The notes below the pieces were generated by a model. It had not been told where the DNA came from. It searched no databases and saw only the letters and a list, made by a program, of their open reading frames with translations. Made by a program: the position numbers and the translations under genes. This document shows positions 57,023 through 64,000 of a DNA stretch of 64,000 nt, in pieces. The stretch's first letter is position 1, and the number at the start of each line of letters is the position of its first letter. Origin of the DNA: Antennarius striatus (taxonomy: Eukaryota > Chordata > Actinopteri > Lophiiformes > Antennariidae); contig NC_090785.1 of the NCBI RefSeq assembly GCF_040054535.1, positions 8,808,501-8,872,500 of the forward strand. The letters are read 5' to 3'.

Positions 57023-59842
57023 TGTAATGCACTATAGTGTAAAAATAATTTCCCAGTCAGGTTTAATGAAGTATGATTTAAAAAATGGTGATGAGGGACC
57101 AAAAATGGCTATGGTGGAAATTAATTAAATGAATGATATTGGTTGCCAGCGAACAAAAGTGCTTATCTTTAAATGTTTGTTCCAAGAAGTCAATTTTCCC
57201 AACTCACAATTTGTTCAAAGCCAATATATCATAATGAATTTCAGTAAAAGAAATCAAAATGCAATCTTGTTTTAAAGTCAATAAACAATAATAATTTAAT
57301 ATAGGGTCACACAACTGAAATATGACCAAGGTAGAAGTTGCCTCTGAAGACAACGCAACACTACTTAAAAGGTCAAAAGTAAGGATGTTGTCTAGCAATG
57401 AATCAATTCTGCATCATAAATAAAGACAGACTTACACTTTTTAAACTTGATTCCCTGTAACTGAATCTGTTGACATGTTTTCAGTAGAATTATCTGACAA
57501 GAAGTATTTGTAACCGAGTGGGCAAAGTTGAAGGAAACATAAAGGTTGAAGGTCTCTTTAGTCTATGCGTCAATTATTTTATGGCTCTGTTTTTTTTTAC
57601 AGAAGAAAGGGCTTAGGGTCAAAGCTCAGTCGGAATAAGTTAAAAGAGATGACGCGAAACAAAGTTTAGGACAAAGACGTGATGTACATTTATGTTTACA
57701 ACTTGTCCTAAAGCCATATCAATAGCTATTTGTAAAAGATTAATTTTAATGGACTATGACTGGTACTCCCACCTGACACGTTGAGTGGCTGACCCCGAAT
57801 TTATTGGTTTCAAACTGGGTAATATTTTCTTACAAGTACTGTAGTAAAAACCAAGATCAGCAGACATCAGGATGTACTGGATTATATTTTATGATCTCTT
57901 TATGAGGTTTGTGGTTTCATCCTTTGAGGGCTCTAAAATTATATCATGAAGTCATCAAGGATACAACCATTCTTGTGCCGTTGTGTTGCTGCGAAAAATT
58001 CACATTCTGAGTGTCTTTAAAACACATGTTAGCACGGAAAACATGTTCATTGTGCAGTTAATAATCAAATGAACCCCATCACCAGGTTCTTGTGGTTTGT
58101 ATGGGGCATCTGCTCTGCTGTTCCTGTGGGTCTCACCAGCTGTAACAGCATCTCCATATGGAAAATCTCTGGCTTCCAGTGGAGCTGCTGTTATCTGTGG
58201 AGGGACACCTCTTTTCATCACTAAGATGTTTGGACTTTGTAACTCACTGGTCACACACCTAACTTTTGCAGTTCAAATGATTGTGTACAGTAACAAATTC
58301 AAGTTATTTCTTTAATATTGCAATTTGCTCTGGATAGTCTTTGGAAAGAAATAAAGCAATTAAGCCACTTTTTCCTAAAAAATGTCATTTTGTCTTTTTT
58401 GTTTGTGTGTGTGTGTGGGGGGGGGGTGTAAGTATATGAGATTAACAAATTAAACATTAAATATTTTCATACTGACAAACCGAAGCATAATTGATTATCA
58501 TTTTCAATATGGAAAAAACAAAGGAAGTAATCAAACATGATCATAGAGGATTCAAGAGAAATTTGAGGTGAAGAAAGAAAAAGATTTCAAGTTTATTGAA
58601 AAAATATGAGTGTAAATGAATTAAATACATAGATACATATTGACATAATGTCACCTCAAGAAAAATATAACCTGTTGTATGTCAGTGTTGAGACTAAAAT
58701 AAAGACAGGAGCTATGGCTATAGCTTATTTATTACACCATTCCACTTACATTTTTATATTGTACATATCTGTTTATTGTGTATTTTAGTATTATTTTTGG
58801 ATTTCTGGATATTAAGTCTAGTTTTTGCTCTTTGCACATTTCTTTTTTGTGCACCAATTCTGCTTTATGTACCTTGAGGACAAATGAAGCTTTTTAAATT
58901 GAATTGAATAGAATAGTTGAGCTCTGACCGGATGACTCTGATATCATGTAAAACCAAAACGGAAAGTAGGTGAAGGTAAGATGGACACTGTGATCATATC
59001 TGATAGCAGTTTAATGCAGCCATTTGTTTATATTTAAATACCCAAAAGTGATTGGTTAAGATATGACAAATCTAATTATTAGATTACATAAACCCTAGAT
59101 TACATACCATTACAACCAAAATACCGTGCTAAAATATGATGCAAAACACAATTGGCTGGAATAATCAATACCAATACTCTATGTTTTTACAAAAATAATC
59201 AGAACAATTTGCAATAGCTATCGCTTTAATACACAATGAACAGTAGTGGAATTCTATACATTTTCTCCTACCTGAGCAGTGCAGCTACAATCAAAATCAA
59301 ACACTTTTCTGTCTCCATAATATCATCCATCCATCCATTTCTATCAACTATCTATAAAAATTGGAATACACTTCAATAAGTTCAGCATTTGTTTAGTTGT
59401 GTTGTTAAAATCAAGGTTCTGAGAAGAGAACCAAGGAAAGAAAATGAGGTGTCTGCAGGGCAGGAGAGAGGAGAAGATATCGGACACAATGGACAGATAA
59501 ATGGAAAATGAGAAGAATTGAGAGTAGTTGGGTTCTGCCCAGCCAAATTTAACAGTAAATAGAAACAACAATTTGCCAAATCTTGGCAACAATATCTAGA
59601 AATTGATGAAGCTATGCATTTTTTTCTGTTCATATTGTGTAGTTCATTATTGGGTAATCTTTGTAATTACATACAGAAAGTCAACAAAAAAAGAAAAAAA
59701 AGGAAACAATGGAATATCAGAGTTAAATCTGTCACAAGTAAAAGAGTCTAATATTGAGAATTGTGCCAGGTCAGCACTGAAAATTGAGACTTCATTATTA
59801 ATTAAAGATGCAATATGAAGAGATCAGTTCACGTGCTGTTGT

Positions 59843-59847
<5 letters not shown>

Positions 59848-59889
<42 letters not shown>

Positions 59890-59892
59890 TTA

Positions 59893-59964
<72 letters not shown>

Positions 59965-60001
59965 TATATATATGCAGTGTTTATATATATATATATATAT
60001 A
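59848..60001. repeat. Adjacent (CA)n, (GT)n and (TA)n microsatellites
   Basis: A CA run (about 59,848-59,888) is followed after about ten bases by a GT run (about 59,899-59,962), then TA runs to 60001, where the LINE 3' end begins. CA and GT on one strand are complementary, so the pair can fold into one long hairpin. Confidence 0.9.
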
Positions 60002-60002
60002 A

Positions 60003-61600
60003 AAAAAGTCCCTCTCACCCTTGCGGGGTGGTATCTGTGTGTCATCCTCAAGCTCGGGTCCTCTACCAGAGGCCTGGGAGTCTGAGGGTTCTGTGCAGTA
60101 TCTTAGCTGTTCCTAGGACTGCGCTCTTCTGGACTGAGGCTTCAGATGTTGTTCCAGGAATCTGCTGGAGCCACTCTTACAGTTTGGGGGTCACTGCCCC
60201 AAGTGCTCCTACTACCACGGGGACCACATTAACCTTGACCTTCCACATCTGTTCCAGCTGTTCTTTCAACCCTTGATACTTCTCAATCTTTTCGTGTTCC
60301 TTCTTCCTGATGCTGGCGTCAGCTAGAATCGCCACATCTATCACCACTGCTCTCTTCTGCTCTTTGTCCATCACCACTATCTCCAGTTTGTTAGCCAGCA
60401 GCTGTTTGTCGGTCTGGAAGCTGAAGTCCCACAGGATCTTAGCCTTGTCGTTCTCAACCACCTTCGGTGGTATGTCCCATTGGGATTTGGGTACTTCTAG
60501 TCCATACTGGGTACAGATGTTCCTGTACACTATCACAACTACTTGGTTGTGCCTTTCCATGTATGCTGAGCTGGCGAGCATCTTACACCCTGCTACCACA
60601 TGCTGGACTGACTCTGGGGCTTCTTTACATAGCCTGCACCTTGGGTCAGATCTACTGTGGTAGATATTGGCCTCTATTGCTCTTGTACTTAGGGCCTGTT
60701 CTTGTGCTGCCATGATCAGTGCCTCTGTGCTGTCTGTCAGTCCAGCTTTATTCAGCCATTGGTAGGTCTTCTTGATATCAGCCACTTCCTCTATCTGACG
60801 GTGGTACATGCCGTGTAGGGGCTTGTCCGTCCATGTTGTTTCCTCCTCCTCCTCTTCCTCCTCAGGCTTCTGCTGTCTAAGGCATTCACTGAGCAGTTCA
60901 TCTGTTGGGGCCATCTTCCTGATGTACTCTTGGATTTTTGATGTCTCATCCTGGACAGTGGCCCTGATGCTCACTAGTCCTCGGCCTCCCTCTTTCCGCT
61001 TAGTGTACAGCCTCAGGATGCTGGACTTGGGGTGAAACCCTCCACGCATGGTGAGGAGCTTTCTAGTCTTGATATCTGTGGCTTCCATCTCCTCCTTTGG
61101 CCAGCTTATGATCTCAGCGGGGTATCTGATGACAGGCAGTGCATACATGTTGATGGCTCGGACCTTGTTCTCGCCATTCAGCTGACTTCTCAGGACTTGC
61201 CTTACTCACTGGAGGTATTTGGCCGTGGATGACTTCCTTGCGGCCTCCTCATGGTTGCCATTAGCCTGTGGGATCCCAAGGTATTTGTAGCTGTCCTTGA
61301 TGTCTTCTATCCTGCCCCCTGGTAGGTCAACCCCTTCAGTTCTGATCATCTTGCCTCTTTTTGATACCATCCGGCCACATTTCTCTAATCCGAATGACAT
61401 CCCTATGTCGTCGCTGTAGATCCTGGTGGTGTAGATCAGTGAGTCAATTTCTCGCTGATTCCTGGCATACAGCTTGATGTCATCCATGTAGAGGAGATGG
61501 CTGATTGTTGTCCCGCTTCGGAATCGGTATCCGTAGCCACTCTTTGTGATGATGTGACTGAGGGGGTTCAGGCCTATGCAGAACAGCAGTGGTGAGAGAG
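60003..61600 (-). mobile_element. 5'-truncated LINE, R4/Dong (Rex6)-like
   Basis: The minus strand encodes the end of a non-LTR retrotransposon protein: the reverse-transcriptase core with LLYMDD (within 61206-61634), a thumb region, a zinc knuckle CRLCKEAPESVQHVVAGC, and a C-terminal domain with LEIVVMDK and AVVIDVAI. The last resembles the restriction-like endonuclease of the R2/R4/Dong clades. Frames 61634-61206 and 61148-60177 are the same frame interrupted by a TGA near 61,212. A second stop at 60177 falls before the usual end, as sequence in that frame after it (EWLQQIPGTTSE) still looks coding. The 5' half is missing; TA/CA repeats sit at both ends. It is a plain dead LINE copy of fairly recent look. 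Clade assignment is from motif order. Confidence 0.82.
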
Positions 61601-61675
61601 ATATATACATATATACATATACATACACACACACACAAATATATATATATAAATAAAATTGATATATATGTTTAT

Positions 61676-61804
61676 TAATTACACATTATTAATAAATAAT
61701 GTGTAATTATGCAGTTGAATAATAATTACACATTATTCAACTGCATATTCTGTATTTGAAATACTTGTGAACGGACAGTATTATACTGTGTACAAGTATT
61801 TCAA
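61676..61804. repeat. Three consecutive perfect hairpins
   Basis: Hairpin 1: 15-bp arms at 61676-61690 and 61695-61709, loop 4. Hairpin 2: 15-bp arms at 61709-61723 and 61732-61746, loop 8. Hairpin 3: 13-bp arms at 61756-61768 and 61792-61804, with a further inner 6-bp stem (61775-61780, 61784-61789). The AATTACACATTATT block of hairpin 1 recurs in the centre of hairpin 2. Origin is unknown; a palindromic non-autonomous DNA element is possible. Confidence 0.9.
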
Positions 61805-62307
61805 AAGTTGTGGAACGTGTTTCGTCTCAGAGAATGAACGTTTCACTACGGACCATTATAAGTGACGGCTATCGCAAATCGATCAGCATTCTGTGGCTCT
61901 TATTGCGAAAGCGTGGTATCTACTTCCGGTGTCCGCGTGTCATCCTTCTTCGGTGGTGTTCACCAGCTGACAGCCGGGTGCTACGCGAAATAACTGTTCG
62001 TCTTTGTAGTGGCTTTATTGTAATAATTGCGTACGTTGCGTCTAAAAGTTACGTACGTATCGCGTAACGTAACTGGCTATCTTCGGTTAGCCGACGTCAG
62101 CTGGAGTGGGAGTCCTCCCTGAATGACTAAGTGTGTGGACCGCTCGTGAAGAGGAGGGTGGGGACAAAACTTCCAGACCTCGCCCTGCAGTCGCTTCATT
62201 CCAGAAGGCAGCTCGTCGCTTAACGGTGTTGGAGAGACACCCCAGCGTTTTTTTTATTGAAGGGAGGCCGACACAGTTGTGTCACGTTAGGGCAACGATC
62301 CACAACA

Positions 62308-62696
62308 ATGTTCAGGAAAAGCATGAAAAAAGATCCCGAGCTATTTCAGAATGTCTCGGATGGGCTGCGGCGGCTTTACCGGACCAAACTGTTCCCTCTG
62401 GAGGACACGTATCGATTCCACGACTTCCACTCCCCGGCACTTGAAGATGCCGACTTCGACAACAAGCCCATGGTCCTCCTGGTGGGGCAATACTCGACGG
62501 GGAAGACCACCTTCATCCGGCATCTCATGGAGCAGGACTTCCCCGGTATGCGAATTGGCCCCGAGCCGACTACGGATTCGTTTATCGCGGTGATGCACGG
62601 TGACCAAGAAGGGGTAGTACCGGGTAATGCCCTGGTGGTCGACCCCAAGAAGCCCTTCCGCAAACTGAACGCCTTCGGCAACGCGTTCCTCAACAG
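62308..62696 (+). CDS. ehd1: EHD1-like EH-domain ATPase, first coding exon (gene continues past the window)
   Basis: EHD proteins are dynamin-related ATPases that tubulate membranes and drive endocytic recycling. This exon encodes the first 129 residues and ends at a GTAAAG donor (62697) in phase 2. Seen: LFPLEDTYRFHDFHSPALED (DNM1-like helix region), P-loop GQYSTGKT at residues 60-67, and GPEPTTDSFIAVMHG (switch region), then LNAFGNAFLNR. The block FIRHLMEQDFPGMR, the MHG and the LNAFG are closest to EHD1/EHD3 rather than EHD2 or EHD4. The extreme N terminus (MFRKSMKKDPELFQ) differs from the usual MFSW start. Chromosome context (human EHD1 is in 11q13 near SCYL1) favours ehd1. The C-terminal EH domain is outside the window. 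Confidence 0.9.
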
Positions 62697-63678
62697 GTAA
62701 AGTCAACGCTTGTGTCCCCGGGCGGAACTCAGGGGCTCAAAATGAGCAGCGGGGATGTGATGGACTGGAGGTTAGCCCTACTGTTATTTAGTCTTAGGTA
62801 CTGAATACAGTTATGTGATGCCAACGCTTGTCTGCTGAATTAATATAATTTTTGAATGCAACTCCCTCATCCTTGGTTGAATTCCCTTCCTACAAGTTCT
62901 TGCGTTAATGTTCCACAGCCTGTTGTTGCTCAATGATCCCAACATTCTTTTGGAACCAAGTGTGTGTGTGAGTTTTCTTCTGTCATCATCCTGAGAGAAT
63001 GTGGGTGTTAGTGTCAATAAGTTGGTGGGTCAGGTCTGTCTGCAGTGAAGGGAAGGGAAAACAGCTCTTATTCCTGGGAAAGGGAAGTGTTTTCCATTTG
63101 GACCTACTGCTAATGCAAATGAATCGGGCACATCATTTTGCACTTCATCTGAAAAGCACCTGGTTGTTGTTGCTGTTGGCAGATTGTTTTCATGTCAGTT
63201 TCACAGTCTGGCCCCTCCAGGGCAGAAATAGTTTGCTAGGAAACAAGCTGACCTTGTATTGTCCTCAAGTGCAGATGCTATAGATTTTGTACCTTGTGGT
63301 CATAAAATTCTTGAGGAAAAGCCTGCGAGTTGAAGTTGTGAAATCTTATCACATAGGGTTAAAGGTTTTGGCACGACTGTCATCTTCCAGTTCTGTAGCA
63401 CTGAGTCAGCAGGTGATTCAGTAATTAAATAGTACATCAGAACATTCAGCTTGTTGGAGCCTATTCAGGGTGCCTGATGATCTGGTGATTCTGAGAAATC
63501 CCCATAACATCTCTCAAATGTTTATTAATCATTAAGTCAGCTCATTAGATCTGTACTGTAGTCCAAAGTACTTGTGGTTAAAAAAAAAGTCCTGGGAGTC
63601 AGTACTACATAATTGTAGTTTGTATATTTACAGTACAAATAAAATCTAAGAACAAGGTGAAATGTCATTAAGAAGGTG

Positions 63679-63772
<94 letters not shown>

Positions 63773-64000
63773 AACAAAATGACTGGTTAATCTTGTCTAT
63801 GCTGTGTTGGTTTGTGATGACATCAGAAAGTGGGCATCCCTCTCTGGCAGTGTCACTTCCTGTGTGGTTGTACATGTGGGTATGTGTCAGATAAGTCACA
63901 CACTCTTTACTAGCTCACACAGAGTCTCTAGCTTCATTTGTTATTAACTTCTAATTATTATGTGTGTTGAAATAATACAAAACTGAAGTTCACCCTTTCC
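62697..64000 (+). other. ehd1 intron 1 (partial)
   Basis: The sequence after the donor at 62697 has no second coding exon before the window end. It holds a (GT)n microsatellite at 63681-63771. Nothing else is recognised. Confidence 0.6.
63681..63771. repeat. (GT)45 microsatellite
   Basis: An uninterrupted GT run of about 91 bp inside the first intron of the ehd1-like gene. It is probably length-polymorphic. Confidence 0.95.

Larger units (their letters stand above)
54587..62307. other. ubxn1-ehd1 intergenic desert
   Basis: About 7.7 kb without a host gene. The left end is the ubxn1 promoter and 5' UTR (likely first exon near 55,040-55,080). It contains a SINE-like repeat (55,640-55,935), a TG-rich array (56,860-57,022), paired CA and GT arrays (59,848-59,962), a truncated LINE (60,003-61,600), three tandem hairpins (61,676-61,804) and a CpG-rich ehd1 promoter zone on the right. 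Open frames in the microsatellites are not genes. Confidence 0.6.

Noticed and set aside
59808-60085. Open frames with Cys-Val or Thr-His runs near 59.8-60.1 kb (likewise 56.8-57.1 and 63.5-63.9 kb)
   Set aside because: They are translations of GT/CA microsatellites.

Overview
The window is nuclear DNA of a ray-finned (teleost) fish. It has compact multi-exon genes with vertebrate splice sites, fish-type LINE and SINE fragments, and many dinucleotide microsatellites. Predicted proteins match vertebrate families along their length but differ from the mammalian forms. The gene set is close to human 11q12-q13 (MALAT1-SCYL1, PLAAT, INTS5, GANAB, UBXN1, EHD1). PRPF39, on human chromosome 14 to my knowledge, is added in the middle.

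Layout: (1) About 2.3-7.05 kb, + strand: the long nuclear RNA malat1. It is identified by its 3' end (two U-rich motifs around a perfect 14-bp stem, an A-rich tract, then the tRNA-like mascRNA) and by its place just upstream of scyl1 on the same strand. Its body has no long ORF. It carries a 44-bp purine-rich tandem repeat and a quasi-regular series of G-run plus polypyrimidine-AG modules that look like intron 3' ends. (2) 9.78-17.37 kb, +: scyl1, a COPI-associated pseudokinase. (3) 19.6-20.8 kb, -: a PLAAT-family phospholipase/acyltransferase, convergent with scyl1 and divergent from ints5. (4) 22.55-27.26 kb, +: ints5, an Integrator subunit. (5) 28.46-39.69 kb, +: ganab, ER glucosidase II alpha, complete, with a conserved 66-nt cassette exon. 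(6) 41.51-49.36 kb, +: prpf39, a U1 snRNP factor. (7) 51.47-54.59 kb, -: ubxn1, a p97 adaptor. (8) 54.6-62.3 kb: a gene desert with microsatellites, a 5'-truncated LINE with an endonuclease of the R4/Dong type, and three adjacent hairpins. (9) 62.31 kb to the edge, +: first coding exon of an EHD1-type membrane-remodelling ATPase.

Functional themes: nuclear RNA processing (malat1, ints5, prpf39) and ER/Golgi protein handling and membrane traffic (ganab, scyl1, ubxn1, ehd1). These genes are not an operon; each has its own promoter. The strongest targets for follow-up are the malat1 3' end and the decoy-3'-splice-site-like array in its body. I saw no retrovirus-like or other capsid- or envelope-bearing element.
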